64,000 nucleotides of DNA from Natrinema pellirubrum DSM 15624 (GCF_000230735.2 NC_019962.1:1550001-1614000), one strand, 5' to 3'; positions 9,292 through 19,486 are shown, numbered from the stretch's first letter. Notes: generated by a model not told the origin, from the sequence alone. Numbers and translations: made by a program.

Positions 9292-10407
9292 ATGCCCGAC
9301 AGTCCCGACCCCCCAGGATGGCTCGTCGAGCGGCCGGGATTGACCGCGCTCGCACTGGCGAGTGTCCTCCTCGCACTGTTCGTTCTGCTGCCGTATCTCC
9401 AGTACGTCCTCTTCGGCGTCGTCCTCGCGTACATCCTGTTGCCGGTTCAGCGACGCCTCGAGGCCTACGTCAGGCCGACGATCGCGGCGCTTGCGGTCGT
9501 GGCGGCGACCCTGCTCGTCGTGTTGTTGCCCCTGATCTACGTCCTCTCGCTCGCTGTCGGCCAGTCGCTCCGACTCGTCCGGTCGATCAGGCAAGGAGAG
9601 ATCGACGTCGAGATGATCGAGTCCATGCTCGAGAGCAATGGGTATGCCGTCGATCTCGTCGCGCTGTACGAGTCGAACCAAGACCGAATCGCGACGGCCG
9701 TTCAGGAGGTCACGAACGGGGCGATCGCACTCTTGGGCAGTCTGCCGAGTATGTTCATCGGACTGACTGTCACGCTGTTCGTTCTCTTTGCCCTGTTGCG
9801 TGACGGGGATCGGCTTGTCTCGTGGCTCCGGTGGGTGTTGCCGATCGAGGACGACGTCCTCGACGAACTCGAGACCGGGCTGGACCGGCTGATGTGGGCG
9901 TCGGTCGTCGGAAACGTCGCCGTCGCAGCCGTTCAGGCGGTGATGCTCGGCGTCGGACTGCTGATCGCCGGCGTTCCGGCCGTTATCTTCCTGACCGTCG
10001 CGACGTTCATCCTGACGCTGCTTCCGTTGGTCGGAGCCTTCGGGATCTGGATCCCGGCGACCATCTACCTGGTCGCGACGGGGCGACTGAGCGCCGGCGT
10101 CGCGATGTTCGTCTACGGGCTGGTCGTCACGTTCTCGGATTCGTACCTCCGGCCCGCGCTGATCGGCCGGTCAAGTGCCTTCAACTCCGCGATCGTGGTC
10201 GTCGGCATCTTCGGCGGCCTCATCGTCTTCGGTGCCGTGGGCCTTTTCATCGGACCCGTCGTCCTCGGCGGGGCGAAACTCACCCTCGACTGTTTCGCGC
10301 GAGCCCGAACGGACGACCCCATCGACGGGGCCGCACCCGACGCCGGCGGGCTAGTCACCGACTCCGAGGGGGAAGCCGACTCGAGCGGCACGGACGATGA
10401 TTCCTGA
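9292..10407 (+). CDS. AI-2E family transporter (PerM-like)
   Basis: A 371-residue membrane protein of the AI-2E/PerM family. Two hydrophobic segments follow the N-terminus (ALALASVLLALFVLLPYLQY and IAALAVVAATLLVVLLPLIY). Then come a soluble helical domain of ~100 residues, a cluster of four to five C-terminal segments, and the family-typical ending where VVVGIFGGLIVFGAVGLFIGPVVLGG is the conserved 'GxxGxxxGP' motif. The family exports or exchanges small solutes and some members are Na+/H+ antiporters; the name does not prove autoinducer transport here. The tail after residue ~340 is an acidic disordered extension. Confidence 0.88.
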   Translation: MPDSPDPPGWLVERPGLTALALASVLLALFVLLPYLQYVLFGVVLAYILLPVQRRLEAYVRPTIAALAVVAATLLVVLLPLIYVLSLAVGQSLRLVRSIRQGEIDVEMIESMLESNGYAVDLVALYESNQDRIATAVQEVTNGAIALLGSLPSMFIGLTVTLFVLFALLRDGDRLVSWLRWVLPIEDDVLDELETGLDRLMWASVVGNVAVAAVQAVMLGVGLLIAGVPAVIFLTVATFILTLLPLVGAFGIWIPATIYLVATGRLSAGVAMFVYGLVVTFSDSYLRPALIGRSSAFNSAIVVVGIFGGLIVFGAVGLFIGPVVLGGAKLTLDCFARARTDDPIDGAAPDAGGLVTDSEGEADSSGTDDDS

Positions 10408-10423
10408 TCGGTCGGCGGCCGAT

Positions 10424-11137
10424 TCAGTCGTTCTTCCAGTCGCCCGGTTCGACGCCGTGGATCTCGCCTTTCGCCTCCCGGTCGTTGGGCCACAGGGCGA
10501 TCGCGAACACGGCCGCGAAAAACAGGACGAGGGCGGCCGCGACGAGCGCGCCGTGGACCCCCGGCAGTTCGGCGGCTTCCGTCCACTGCTGTTCCGGGGT
10601 GAACAGCGTGATTTTGAAGACCCATCCGATCCCGGCGACGGTAAACAGGAGCCCGTATACGCGCCGAATGCGACGGGACAGGGTCTCTCGAACCGAGACC
10701 TTGAACGTCGGGTTTCGGAGGTCGTCGCTCAGTTCCTCACGCCAGGCCGGGTGTTCGACCCCGGTCGGCTCTAGGGCGTTCGCGAATACGTTCTCCTGAA
10801 CGAACCGAACGCGGGCGCGCCAGTGGTCGTAGAACCGGTACCGGCGCACCTCGAAGAACAGGAAGATCGACAGGACGAAGATCCCGATCAGGAGCAGGAA
10901 CGCGGGCATATTCCGGCTCGAGAAGACGATCGAAAGGACGGCGGCGAGCAGCGTGATCGCCCAGTCTGTCGTCCGGTCGATCCGGTCCTGCGCGCTGTTG
11001 GCCTGACTGACTTCGCCGCGGTAGAAGTGCGGCAGGACGTCGAGCAGGAACTCGGATTCGTTCGCGACCGCCGCGCCGATCTCCTGGTCGTCGCGGTCGA
11101 GCGGGCCGCCTCCGTCGGCATCGTCGCTGTCGGTCAT
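10424..11137 (-). CDS. DUF2270 domain-containing membrane protein
   Basis: A 237-residue protein, convergent with the AI-2E gene. The start MTDSDDADG was preferred over an upstream ATG because it lacks basic residues and fits the acidic family N-terminus. Family hallmarks are [17 protein letters not shown], two transmembrane helices around residues 60-100 ([16 protein letters not shown] and [20 protein letters not shown]), the [20 protein letters not shown] stretch, and two more helices near the C-terminus. The function of DUF2270 is unknown; a membrane-bound role is inferred. Confidence 0.85.
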   Translation of the reverse strand: MTDSDDADGGGPLDRDDQEIGAAVANESEFLLDVLPHFYRGEVSQANSAQDRIDRTTDWAITLLAAVLSIVFSSRNMPAFLLLIGIFVLSIFLFFEVRRYRFYDHWRARVRFVQENVFANALEPTGVEHPAWREELSDDLRNPTFKVSVRETLSRRIRRVYGLLFTVAGIGWVFKITLFTPEQQWTEAAELPGVHGALVAAALVLFFAAVFAIALWPNDREAKGEIHGVEPGDWKND

Positions 11138-11351
11138 GGCACCTCTCGACAGCACCGCCGCGTATAGTCGCCCGTGTGGCGACTGCAGGGGCCGGGACGG
11201 CGAGCGCGGCCGCGATCACCGTCGATCGCACCGAAACGGGTGCGTTCATTATGCCCCCTCCGCTAGAGACCAGTATCGTGTCTCGGATCGAACGCCGCCG
11301 GCGCTGCAGGGAGCGACCGATCGGGTCGATCGACCGGGACCACGGCTAGCT

Positions 11352-12689
11352 ATGCACGGATCACACGCTACGGGGAGCCCCTACGCTCCCCACACGGAGG
11401 AGGACCGCACGGCGATGCTCGAGGCGGTCGGCGCGGACTCCGTCGAGGACCTCTTCGACGTTCCGGACGAGGTCGCGTTTGACGGGCGCTTCGACATCGA
11501 CGCGCGATCGGAACGGGAAACGCGGCGGCTGGTACGCTCGCTGCTGGCCCGCAACGACGAGGTGACCGAACTGCTCGGACGGGGCCACTACGGCTACTAC
11601 GTGCCGTCGCTGGTCGATCACCTCGCGGACCGCTCGGAGTTTCTGACCTCCTACACGCAGTACCAGCCGGAGGTCTCTCAGGGGTTTCTGCAGGCCCTGT
11701 TCGAGTACCAGTCGCTGTTGGTCGAGCTGACCGGGCTCCCGATCGCGAACTGTTCGATGTACGACGCCGCGACGGCGCTGGGCGAGGCCGCGACGCTGGC
11801 CGACCGCATCCGCGACACCACGGGCCACCGTGTCCTCGTCCCCGAACTGCTCCGCGAGGAGCGCCGAAGCACCCTCGAGAACTACGTCGCCGGTACCGAT
11901 CTCGTGGTCGAGTCCTACCCCGTCGAGGACGGGACCGTCGACCTCGCTGGGCTCGAGGCCGCCGCCGACGAGGAGGTCGTCATGATCTACGCCGAGAACC
12001 CCACGGTACGGGGAACGATCGAGGAACGGCTCGAGGCCGTCGGCGACCTCGCCGAGTCCACCGACGCCCTCTTCGTCCTGGGCTCGGACCCGATCGCGCT
12101 CTCCCTGCTCGAGCGCCCCGCCGACGTCGGCGCGGACGTCGTCATCGGCGACGCCAGCGTCCTGGGGCTCCCGACGAGCTACGGGATGGGACTGGGCCTG
12201 TTCGCAACGCGGGAGGACTACCTCCGGCAAGTTCCCGGTCGGCTGGTCGGGGCCAGCGAGGACGCGACCGACCGTCGGGCGTACACGCTGACGCTCCAGA
12301 CCCGCGAACAGCACATCCGTCGGGAGCGAGCCACGAGCAACATCTGTACGAATCAGGCCTGGGTCGCGCTCCGGACCGCGATGCACGCTGCCGTCCTCGG
12401 CCCGAGCGGCATGGTCGACCTCGCGGAGCGCGACGTCCGACGCGCGCGTGATCTCGCGGCCCGACTCGACGAGATCGTCGGCGTCAAAGCGCCGGTCCAC
12501 GACCGCCACCACCTCCGGGAGTTCGTCGCCCGTGTCGACCAGCCCGCCCGCGCCGTCGCATCGGACCTCGAGAAACGGGGCTTTGCGGTCCACGTCGTCG
12601 GCGACCACGAGATCCAGGTCTGTGTCGCCGGCGTCCCCGACGAGCGACTGGATCGCTTCGTCGCGGCGCTCGAGGGGGTGGTTCGATGA
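11352..12689 (+). CDS. gcvPA: glycine dehydrogenase (decarboxylating) subunit 1
   Basis: A 445-residue N-terminal half of the glycine-cleavage P protein, which decarboxylates glycine and passes the aminomethyl group to lipoyl-GcvH. Visible family features are [55 protein letters not shown] and a C-terminal [15 protein letters not shown]. The ATG at 11352 was chosen because [15 protein letters not shown] immediately precedes the conserved body; the ~70 residues of open frame before it are low-quality, Arg-rich sequence. Its last 4 bases overlap gcvPB, so the two subunits are co-translated. gcvT and gcvH are not in view. Confidence 0.94.
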   Translation: MHGSHATGSPYAPHTEEDRTAMLEAVGADSVEDLFDVPDEVAFDGRFDIDARSERETRRLVRSLLARNDEVTELLGRGHYGYYVPSLVDHLADRSEFLTSYTQYQPEVSQGFLQALFEYQSLLVELTGLPIANCSMYDAATALGEAATLADRIRDTTGHRVLVPELLREERRSTLENYVAGTDLVVESYPVEDGTVDLAGLEAAADEEVVMIYAENPTVRGTIEERLEAVGDLAESTDALFVLGSDPIALSLLERPADVGADVVIGDASVLGLPTSYGMGLGLFATREDYLRQVPGRLVGASEDATDRRAYTLTLQTREQHIRRERATSNICTNQAWVALRTAMHAAVLGPSGMVDLAERDVRRARDLAARLDEIVGVKAPVHDRHHLREFVARVDQPARAVASDLEKRGFAVHVVGDHEIQVCVAGVPDERLDRFVAALEGVVR

Positions 12690-14188
12690 GCGACGAGCGA
12701 CCGGCCGACGAACAGGTCCGGTACGATCAGGCCCGCTACGTCGAGAACGGCGAGTACGAGCCGCTGCTCTCGGCAAAGGACCTGACGCGGGTCGAGATCG
12801 GCGGCGGTGATGGCGACAGCGGCACCGGGGACGGCTCGCCGCTGCCCGACGACCTCACCCGTAACTCCCTCGAGCTACCGGAACTCTCCGAACCCGAACT
12901 GGCGCGTCACTACACGCGGCTCTCCCAGATGATCTACGGGATCGACAGCGGTCCCTACCCGCTTGGCTCGTGTACGATGAAGTACAACCCGAAATTCACC
13001 GAGGACGTGGCCGCGCTGCCGTCGGCCGCGGTTCATCCCGACCGCTCCGAGGGGTCGGTACAGGGCAATCTGGAACTGCTCTATCGCCTGCAGGACTACC
13101 TCGGCCGGATCGGCGGCATGGACGCGGTGACGCTGCAGCCGCCCGCCGGGGCCGCCGGCGAGTTCGTCGGCATTCGCGTCGCGGCGGCCTACCACGAACA
13201 CAACGGCGAGGGCCACCGCGACGAGGTCATCGTCCCCGAGAGCGCCCACGGCACCAACTTCGCGACCGCCGCCCTAGGCGGCTACGACGTCGTTTCCCTG
13301 CCCAGCGACGACGAAGGGCGGGTCGACCTCGAGGCGCTCGAGGCCGCCCTCTCGGAGAACACGGCGGCGCTCATGCTCACGAACCCCAACACGCTCGGGC
13401 TGTTCGAGCGCGACATCACCGAGATCGCCGAGCTGGTCCACGACGCGGGCGGACTGCTCTACTACGACGGGGCGAACCTGAACGCCCTGCTCGGCCGTGC
13501 GCGGCCGGGCGACATGGGCTTTGACGTGATGCACTACAATGTCCACAAGACGTTCGCGACGCCCCACGGCGGCGGCGGGCCGGGTGCGGGGCCGGTCGGC
13601 GTCGTCGACGACCTCGCGCCGTTCCTGCCCGCGCCCCGCGTCCGACAGTGCGAGGCCGAGTCGACGGGCAGCGAGCCCCGCTATGAACTGTTCGAGCCCG
13701 AACACACCATCGGGAAGGTCCACGGCTTCCACGGCAACTGGCTGGTGTTGCTCAAGGCCTTCGCCTACATCGCGCGGCTGGGCGACGAGGGGCTGGCCGA
13801 CGCCAGCGCCTCGGCCGTACTGAACGCGAACTACCTCGCGGAGCGCATCGAGTACGACGTTCCCTACGGCCCCTTCCACCACGAGTTCGTCGCCAGCGCC
13901 GGCGAGCAGGACGCCGCCGACGTCGCAAAGCGGATGCTCGACTACGGCGTCCACCCGCCGACGACCAAGTGGCCCGAGATCGTCCCTGAGGCCCTGATGA
14001 CCGAACCCACGGAGGTCGAGAGCAAGGACACTCTGGACCGGCTCGCCGCCGCGTTCAACGCCGTCGCCGGCGAGGACGACGCGACGCTCGAGGCCGCGCC
14101 GGAACGCACGACAGCACGCCGGATCGATCAAACGAGTGCCGCGCGGAGCCCGCGGCTGTCGTGGCACCACCTCGAGGACGAGTCCTGA
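12686..14188 (+). CDS. gcvPB: glycine dehydrogenase (decarboxylating) subunit 2
   Basis: A 500-residue PLP-binding half of the P protein. The Schiff-base Lys is ~Lys288 in [19 protein letters not shown]. Other landmarks are [26 protein letters not shown] and [12 protein letters not shown]. It starts with ATG inside the gcvPA stop (ATGA), giving the classic split-P operon of archaea and Gram-positive bacteria. Residues ~38-50 hold a Gly/Asp-rich insert ([12 protein letters not shown]) that looks like a lineage-specific loop. The C-terminal ~30 residues are divergent. Together with GcvPA it makes the heterotetrameric decarboxylase in the cytosol. Confidence 0.95.
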   Translation: MSDERPADEQVRYDQARYVENGEYEPLLSAKDLTRVEIGGGDGDSGTGDGSPLPDDLTRNSLELPELSEPELARHYTRLSQMIYGIDSGPYPLGSCTMKYNPKFTEDVAALPSAAVHPDRSEGSVQGNLELLYRLQDYLGRIGGMDAVTLQPPAGAAGEFVGIRVAAAYHEHNGEGHRDEVIVPESAHGTNFATAALGGYDVVSLPSDDEGRVDLEALEAALSENTAALMLTNPNTLGLFERDITEIAELVHDAGGLLYYDGANLNALLGRARPGDMGFDVMHYNVHKTFATPHGGGGPGAGPVGVVDDLAPFLPAPRVRQCEAESTGSEPRYELFEPEHTIGKVHGFHGNWLVLLKAFAYIARLGDEGLADASASAVLNANYLAERIEYDVPYGPFHHEFVASAGEQDAADVAKRMLDYGVHPPTTKWPEIVPEALMTEPTEVESKDTLDRLAAAFNAVAGEDDATLEAAPERTTARRIDQTSAARSPRLSWHHLEDES

Positions 14189-14380
14189 GACGAACGGTCC
14201 GTTCGGTGGCCGGTTTTCGATATCGGATGCCGCTCGACCACGGACTGGTATCCGCCACACGACAGTATGACGCGATATTCACACATATCGGAAGTTTATC
14301 TATTCTCTAAGCGTTTTTCGAATAGCAGATTTCTTACTGTATCGAAAAAGGTATACATAGAGTCACGAATCCACTACGGC

Positions 14381-14848
14381 ATGACCTCCCTCTCACTGGA
14401 CTACACGAGAGACGATGCGAAGACGTTGATCAAAGCCGCCTTCGAACGCACGCGGGGGATCGAGAGCTACTTCGACGACGGTCACCGGATCATCGGTAAA
14501 ACCGGGTCACGCGTCACGAGCTACGGCGAAACGGTCATCATCGAGATTCCCGAGAACCAACCGTCGGCCGCCGAGACGATGATCACCGTCCGGGCGGAAA
14601 AGGAGGTTGAGATGAACGTGACCGCCGACCCCGAACAGTACAAGTCGCGGTTCCTCACCGAACTCGAACGGATCCGCGGCGATCCCGTCGACCACGTTCT
14701 CAAGACCTTCGACGAGGAGTACCGAAGCAAGGAGGTACAGCGCCTCGACGACCTGACGAGCGGTCACGACACGCTCAAGGTGGTTCTGACGGTACTGGCC
14801 GTGTTCATGTTCTTCGTGATGATCATGCCGTTCCTCCTCCTTCCGTAA
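14381..14848 (+). CDS. hypothetical protein with C-terminal membrane anchor
   Basis: A 155-residue protein that I do not recognise. The start MTSLSLDYTRDD was chosen because the 38 codons before it lie in an AT-rich promoter region without haloarchaeal codon bias. The soluble part reads as a small alpha/beta domain (INKGAF-like helix, SYGETVIIEIPEN strand, TMITVRAEKEVEMNVTADPEQYKSRF). Residues ~130-155 form one transmembrane helix (TLKVVLTVLAVFMFFVMIMPFLLLP), so it is probably tail-anchored with the domain in the cytoplasm. The next gene starts 2 nt after its stop and is also a small membrane protein, so they are likely one unit. Confidence 0.7.
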   Translation: MTSLSLDYTRDDAKTLIKAAFERTRGIESYFDDGHRIIGKTGSRVTSYGETVIIEIPENQPSAAETMITVRAEKEVEMNVTADPEQYKSRFLTELERIRGDPVDHVLKTFDEEYRSKEVQRLDDLTSGHDTLKVVLTVLAVFMFFVMIMPFLLLP

Positions 14849-14850
14849 CG

Positions 14851-15285
14851 ATGAACGGTACCAAACTCCTCGGCGGTGTCGTCCTCGTCGTCGGACTTCT
14901 CTTCCTTCTCGGGGGCCTCGCTATGCCGAGTACGACGACGACGACGAGTACCAGTTGTTACGACGATCCCATGGGGTACGGGCAGGACTGCGTCGAGTCG
15001 ACGTACGAAACCCCGAACTCGAGCAAGGGCCCGACCATCCTCTTCGGGCTGATCGGCACGGTCGCCGGCGGCTGGTTACTGAGACGGAGCGGTTCGACCG
15101 CCGATCGAGGGCCGGAACCATCGACGGCCGATTCGGACTGGACGGGGGACGACGCCGTGACGAACGGAGCGACCGGGCCGCGATCCGACGCCGAACGACC
15201 GTCAGAGGCCTCTGATCGTCCGACTGACAGCACTGCGGACAAGGGGTTCGCACAGCAGGTGAGAGAGGCGCACGAGGACGATTGA
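14851..15285 (+). CDS. hypothetical two-helix membrane protein
   Basis: A 144-residue protein with two hydrophobic helices (LLGGVVLVVGLLFLLGGLAM and PTILFGLIGTVAGGWLLRR). These flank a short external loop that is Thr-rich and carries a Cys pair (SCYDDPMGYGQDCVES), possibly a disulfide. The last 60 residues are acidic and disordered. It directly follows the tail-anchored protein gene, separated by 2 nt, so a joint membrane role is plausible. No family was recognised. Confidence 0.65.
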   Translation: MNGTKLLGGVVLVVGLLFLLGGLAMPSTTTTTSTSCYDDPMGYGQDCVESTYETPNSSKGPTILFGLIGTVAGGWLLRRSGSTADRGPEPSTADSDWTGDDAVTNGATGPRSDAERPSEASDRPTDSTADKGFAQQVREAHEDD

Positions 15286-15361
15286 CTCGGAGAGTGCGGG
15301 CGTCGGACCCGTTCGGACGGGGCCTCCGGCCGCGAACGACGCTCGGAGAAGCAGGCTGCGT

Positions 15362-15538
15362 CTACGCCGTACTCGAGTCGACGGCGGTGCCGTTGTCGCC
15401 GATCCGGACGAAGCCGTAGTCACAGTCCGGGCAGTGCCACTTGACCTTTTCGCCGAGGTGCAGCGACGTGCTGGCGGCGCGGTAGAAGGTCTTCTCGCCC
15501 CCGCAGTCGGGGCACTCGTGGTCGAGTTCCATAGCCAT
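15362..15538 (-). CDS. small zinc-ribbon protein (58 aa)
   Basis: A short gene reading MAMELDHECPDCGGEKTF..., with two zinc knuckles: C-P-D-C near residue 9 and C-P-D-C near residue 37 (VKWHCPDCDYGFVRIGD). This makes a four-Cys zinc beta-ribbon like the many one-domain zinc-finger proteins of haloarchaea. A second in-frame ATG (MELDHE) lies two codons later, so the exact start is uncertain. Codon bias and acidic composition are fully haloarchaeal. Its role is unknown; such proteins often act in nucleic-acid or regulatory contacts. Confidence 0.75.
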   Translation of the reverse strand: MAMELDHECPDCGGEKTFYRAASTSLHLGEKVKWHCPDCDYGFVRIGDNGTAVDSSTA

Positions 15539-15630
15539 ACGCGGCGATAGCGGATCGAGCGAGTTTAACGTACTGGTTCCGGCGTGCGTTCGACGCGGAA
15601 ATTAAGTGGTGGCCGTCCGTCGGTCCAGTC

Positions 15631-16164
15631 ATGTCGATCTACACCGGCCGCGGTGACGACGGGGAGACAGACCTCCGCGACATGAGCCGCGTCTCGAAGG
15701 CGAGCGCCCGAATCGAGGCCTACGGGACCGTCGACGAACTCAACGCCTTGCTCGGGACGATCCGTCCGACCGACTACGACGACGTCAACGACCACCTGTC
15801 GGCGATCCAGAACCACCTCCACATCGTGCAGGCGGACTTCGCCAATCCCGACCCCGACGAAGACGACCCCGCGATCCGGCCCGACCACGTCGAGACCGTC
15901 GAGGATTGGATCGATGCCTACGACGAGGAACTCGAGCCGCTGACTTCCTTCGTCCTGCCGACCGGCAGCGACGATGGGGCCGCGCTCCATCACGCCCGCA
16001 CGGTCTGTCGGCGCGCCGAGCGCCGCGCGGTCGCGCTCGCTGGCGAGGAACAGATCAACGAGGACGCGGTGCAGTATCTCAACCGGCTCTCGGACGGCCT
16101 GTTCACGATCGCGCGCGTCGTCAACGCCCGCGACGGCGAACCCGAAGAATCGCCGGAGTACTGA
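15631..16164 (+). CDS. cob(I)alamin adenosyltransferase, PduO type
   Basis: A 177-residue ATP:cob(I)alamin adenosyltransferase that makes adenosylcobalamin from ATP. The N-terminus SIYTGRGDDGETDLRDMSRVSK carries the family's ATP-binding TGxGDxGxT motif. The helical bundle includes RIEAYGTVDELNALLG, VLPTGSDDGAALHHARTVCRRAERR and YLNRLSDGLFTIARVVN. The length matches PduO-type trimeric enzymes. It is not clustered with cob/cbi genes; BluB, which makes the lower ligand, is ~43 kb downstream. Confidence 0.93.
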   Translation: MSIYTGRGDDGETDLRDMSRVSKASARIEAYGTVDELNALLGTIRPTDYDDVNDHLSAIQNHLHIVQADFANPDPDEDDPAIRPDHVETVEDWIDAYDEELEPLTSFVLPTGSDDGAALHHARTVCRRAERRAVALAGEEQINEDAVQYLNRLSDGLFTIARVVNARDGEPEESPEY

Positions 16165-16270
16165 CCCGAATCGGTGTTTTCCGTCGCTCGAGGACACGAC
16201 GAGAGCGACCGCCACACGCAGTACTCGAGCGACGGCGCGGGTGCGATCCGTATTACCGGCGGGGTCCGGA

Positions 16271-16459
16271 TTACGGGCCGGCGGCCGATGCCGGGACCTC
16301 GAGGGCGACGGGGTCGTGACCGGTTTCCCGGTGATGATCGGTGCCGAGTCGGGTCGCTTCGGCACGGCCCGTCGCCGACCGCTCGTAGGCACAGCTGTCA
16401 CAGGTCACGAGGAACTGCTTCGTCTCGGCGGCCCCCGCGGTCGTTTCGTTCGTTGCCAT
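16271..16459 (-). CDS. small protein with CxxC knuckle (62 aa)
   Basis: A 62-residue protein, MATNETTAGAAETKQF..., with one C-D-S-C pair and a following His-rich HHRETGHDP segment, so a Cys2-His2-like zinc site is plausible. It shares its plan (CDxC, about 25 residues, HxxxxGH) with the 46-residue protein at 26314-26454, so these appear to be paralogues of a haloarchaeal small zinc-finger family. It is transcribed away from the adenosyltransferase gene. The function is unknown. Confidence 0.6.
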   Translation of the reverse strand: MATNETTAGAAETKQFLVTCDSCAYERSATGRAEATRLGTDHHRETGHDPVALEVPASAAGP

Positions 16460-16613
16460 ACGAGACCGGTCGGCGACGAGCCGCTTGAACCGTTCGCCGA
16501 ACCACGTTGGTGGTCCGGGTCGGACCCCATCGCTCGAGCCGACGACTCAGCGACGAGATCGCGGGCAGTAAGCGGCGCGTACGGCCGCGAATGTCGTTTG
16601 AGGAGAAGCCGAC

Positions 16614-17030
16614 TCAGAGACCGACGTTCAGCGCGTAGCCCCACGGCTGGCTCGCCAGCACCAGCACGAGCAGCGACGCGGCGAACAGTTCGACGTTCTT
16701 GGTGAAGTGGTTCATCTCGTTCTGTCTCTGGTCGTCGGGAACCGCCCAGAAGTCGTGCATGAGCGGCGTCGCGACGAGGAAGAAGACAGCCAGCGCCCCC
16801 GCCGCGACGACGGGGTAGACGCCGAGGACGAGACCGAGACCACCGAGAACGAGGACGACGCCCGAGGCGATGACGCCTAACTTGGGGGCGGGCACGCCCT
16901 TCGCCTCGGCGTAGCCGGCCATCGCGTCCGGTGCGAGGAAGTGGTTGATCCCCTGGTAGATGACCAGCCCGCCGAACAGCAGTCGGCCGACGAGCAACAC
17001 GACGGCAGCGAGGCCGCTCTCGAAGGCCAT
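16614..17030 (-). CDS. DoxX family membrane protein
   Basis: A 138-residue, four-helix membrane protein of the DoxX/quinol-oxidase-like family. The characteristic RLLFGGLVIYQGINHFLAPDAMAGYAEAKGVPAP at the N-terminus (the family's 'R-x-x-x-G-x-x-x-x-x-G-x-x-H' pattern) is followed by GVVLVLGGLGLVLG and ATPLMHDFWAVPD. DoxX proteins are linked to redox and thiosulfate metabolism, but most haloarchaeal members are uncharacterised. No co-transcribed partner is visible. Confidence 0.88.
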   Translation of the reverse strand: MAFESGLAAVVLLVGRLLFGGLVIYQGINHFLAPDAMAGYAEAKGVPAPKLGVIASGVVLVLGGLGLVLGVYPVVAAGALAVFFLVATPLMHDFWAVPDDQRQNEMNHFTKNVELFAASLLVLVLASQPWGYALNVGL

Positions 17031-17265
17031 CAGCGGCTCACCTCCGGGGCCGCGCCAGCCGGTCCGATCGGTCGTGAGTCAGTTCGATCCGCGTTCCGCG
17101 TTCGTCGTTGCATGACGATACTCGGTTCGTTCCAGAACCGGTTATATTCTCGCTAACGGGAGTGTTACCGGGTGAAACGCCGGTTATTGGCGGAGTTATG
17201 ATGTTAGATGTGGTCCGAGAACGGGGTCGGTTCGGCCGGTGGGGACCGAAGCGCGATCGCGCGGC

Positions 17266-19035
17266 TCAGTCGTCGGTGTTCGTCGCCGGCTCGAGGCCGA
17301 CGACGGACTGACCCAACACGTCGGCGTAGCCCGACGCCGTGAGCTTCAGCGTCGGAACGCCGGGGAACGTCAGCGTTTGCGCGGTCAACAGCGGCCGGTC
17401 GATGTCGACGCCGGCCCCGCGGAGGGCGTCCTCGAGTGCCTCGAACTCCGCGGCGAACTGCTCGGGCGGGAGGTCGGCGGCGGCCCCGGCGACCGGCATG
17501 GCGAGGTCGGCGACCACCTCGCCGTCGCGGGCGATTGCGATCCCGCCGCCCATCGAGGCGACGCGGTCGGCGGCGACGACGGCGTCATCGGTATCCGCGG
17601 CGACGGTCACTAGCCCGGTCGCCTCCCAGACGGCCGAGGTAGCGAGCGCGCCCGACTCGAGGCCGAAGCCCGTGAGGAAGCCGGTAAAGTCCCGCTCCTC
17701 GGTCGCCGGGTCGCGATCGATGATCGTCGCGGTGAGGACGTCGGTGGCGGGGTCGGGACCGAGCCGGCGGCTCGAGCCGTCCGGTCCGTCGACGACGGCG
17801 GCATCGGCGGTCGTTTCGGTCGTCACGAGCCCGCGGTCGACCGCCATCGCGCGGACACGGCCCTCGGGCGCGGCCTCGAGCGGCGCGGTGAAGCGCTCGG
17901 CCGAGACATCGACCGAGATCGTGTCGTAGACGTAGTCGGGATAGGGATCGGTCCTGGCCTCGACGAGCGGGTCACCATCGGCGACGACGACCTCGCCCTC
18001 GGAGAGGACCGTCTCGACGGCCATCGACTCGAGGTCGTCGACGACGAGGAGGTCGGCGACGGCACCCGGTTCGACGACGCCCCGGTCCGCGAGTCCGAAG
18101 TGGGCCGCGGTGTTCCGGCTCGCGGCGTCGATCGCGTCGGCGGGTTCGATCCCGGCGTCGATCAGCCGGCGGACGATTTCGGCCATGCCAAAGCCCTCGA
18201 GCAGGTCGCCGGGCCAGACGCCGTCGGTCGACAGCGAGACGCTCCGCGAGTCGAGGTCCGGGACGGCCTCGATCAGCGCCGGCAGGTCGTCCCGGATCGA
18301 GCCGGAGCGGCCGACGACGTGGATCCCGTTGGCGGCGCGCTCGCGGATCCCGTCGGCCGAAATCGCCTCGTGGTCGTTGTCGACGACGGTCGCGAACGCC
18401 CGCAGCGACGCGCCCCGACAGCCCGCGCCGTGGCCGACGATCGGGAGATCGCGCTCGCGGGTGCGCTCGTAGAGGTCCTCGAGCGGCGCGTCGCGGCCGA
18501 CGACGTGGATCCAGTCGATCTCGCCGACGCCGACGACCCGCTCGTGATCCAGCAGATCCGAGAGTGCCTCGAGTTCGGCCGGCGTCCCCGTCGCGGGTTC
18601 GAAGGTGTCGACGAAGTCCTGTGGCGGCAGGGAGACGTAGGCCGAGACCGGGGCATCGGCAGTCCGCTCGAGGAAGGTTTCGACGCCGCGGCTGCCAAAG
18701 AGCAGCCCGAGGCCGGAACTCTCGGTGACGATCGAGGTGGTTCCCGACGCGAGCAGGTAGGGCACTTCGCGGTCGAACAGCAACTGGATGTCGGCGTGGG
18801 TGTGGGCGTCGATCAGCCCCGGGAGGACGACGCTGTCGGCCGCCGAGACGACCGTCGTCTCCGGGCCGGTGACCGACTCGGCGTCCGCGAGCAGGGCGGC
18901 GATCCTGTCGCCGACGATCGCGACATCGCGGTCGAGAAATTCGCGGCGGTTCGAGCAGTACACCTGCCCGCCCTCGACGATCAGGTCGGCGGTCGCCCCC
19001 TCGCGCTCGAGCGCGACCGACTGGAACTCGTTCAT
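17266..19035 (-). CDS. ade: adenine deaminase
   Basis: A 589-residue amidohydrolase converting adenine to hypoxanthine in purine salvage. The first metal site is the H-T-H of GLIDAHTHAD (His78 and His80). The Ade family's two-domain plan is present: an N-terminal beta-sandwich/TIM barrel to ~residue 360 with IVGHGAGCRG and SLSTDGVWPGDL, and a C-terminal ~230-residue domain with SMGGGIAIARDGEVVADLAMP, the motif that separates Ade from other amidohydrolases. Length is typical. It is divergent from the DUF7553 gene at 19171, with the start 135 bp away. Confidence 0.88.
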   Translation of the reverse strand: MNEFQSVALEREGATADLIVEGGQVYCSNRREFLDRDVAIVGDRIAALLADAESVTGPETTVVSAADSVVLPGLIDAHTHADIQLLFDREVPYLLASGTTSIVTESSGLGLLFGSRGVETFLERTADAPVSAYVSLPPQDFVDTFEPATGTPAELEALSDLLDHERVVGVGEIDWIHVVGRDAPLEDLYERTRERDLPIVGHGAGCRGASLRAFATVVDNDHEAISADGIRERAANGIHVVGRSGSIRDDLPALIEAVPDLDSRSVSLSTDGVWPGDLLEGFGMAEIVRRLIDAGIEPADAIDAASRNTAAHFGLADRGVVEPGAVADLLVVDDLESMAVETVLSEGEVVVADGDPLVEARTDPYPDYVYDTISVDVSAERFTAPLEAAPEGRVRAMAVDRGLVTTETTADAAVVDGPDGSSRRLGPDPATDVLTATIIDRDPATEERDFTGFLTGFGLESGALATSAVWEATGLVTVAADTDDAVVAADRVASMGGGIAIARDGEVVADLAMPVAGAAADLPPEQFAAEFEALEDALRGAGVDIDRPLLTAQTLTFPGVPTLKLTASGYADVLGQSVVGLEPATNTDD

Positions 19036-19170
19036 AGCCGGGAATTCTCACGGAGTGACGTATGTCAATCGATCGCGTGTTAGGTCGCAATCGCCCGCGG
19101 GAGCGGCGTTGAAATTCGTCCTCTACGATAGGACTATATACTCAGCTAACCTTTCTACAAAAGAGAACCA

Positions 19171-19446
19171 ATGAACAACCACTTCCACGACAGCCGGTAT
19201 TACCTCGCTCGCGCCGCCGAACACGCCCGTCTGGGCGTTGCGGAAACGCTCGGCCCCCACGTCGATCGCGTCCGATCACGACTCGGGCTCGCGGTCGAAG
19301 ACGAGCCCGAGCCGAGCCGGCTCGAGGCGGTGCAGGCGGATGCGCTCGGCCTCGAGCGGCGTGCGGCCCATCGGGTTCGTGGGGTCGCTGGTGACGTGCG
19401 TGGGCGCGTTGGTGGGGGTCGCTCGAGCGACGCCGACGACCGCTGA
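19171..19446 (+). CDS. DUF7553-like helical protein (91 aa)
   Basis: A 91-residue, mostly helical protein starting MNNHFHDSRYYLARAAEHARLG, which fits a small haloarchaeal family often found beside housekeeping genes. It has no membrane helix and no Cys. A TATA-like gactatata lies ~35 nt upstream of the ATG (19131-19139). Its function is unknown. The gene ends 40 bp before the tRNA-Val gene. Confidence 0.65.
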   Translation: MNNHFHDSRYYLARAAEHARLGVAETLGPHVDRVRSRLGLAVEDEPEPSRLEAVQADALGLERRAAHRVRGVAGDVRGRVGGGRSSDADDR

Positions 19447-19486
19447 AAGGAAGTCTTAAGTCAGACGCACGGGAAGGGCCTCGTGC

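Noticed and set aside
18100-19083. 327-codon + strand frame opposite adenine deaminase
   Set aside because: Antisense shadow with Arg/Val/Asp bias and no motif; the - strand reads a complete Ade protein.
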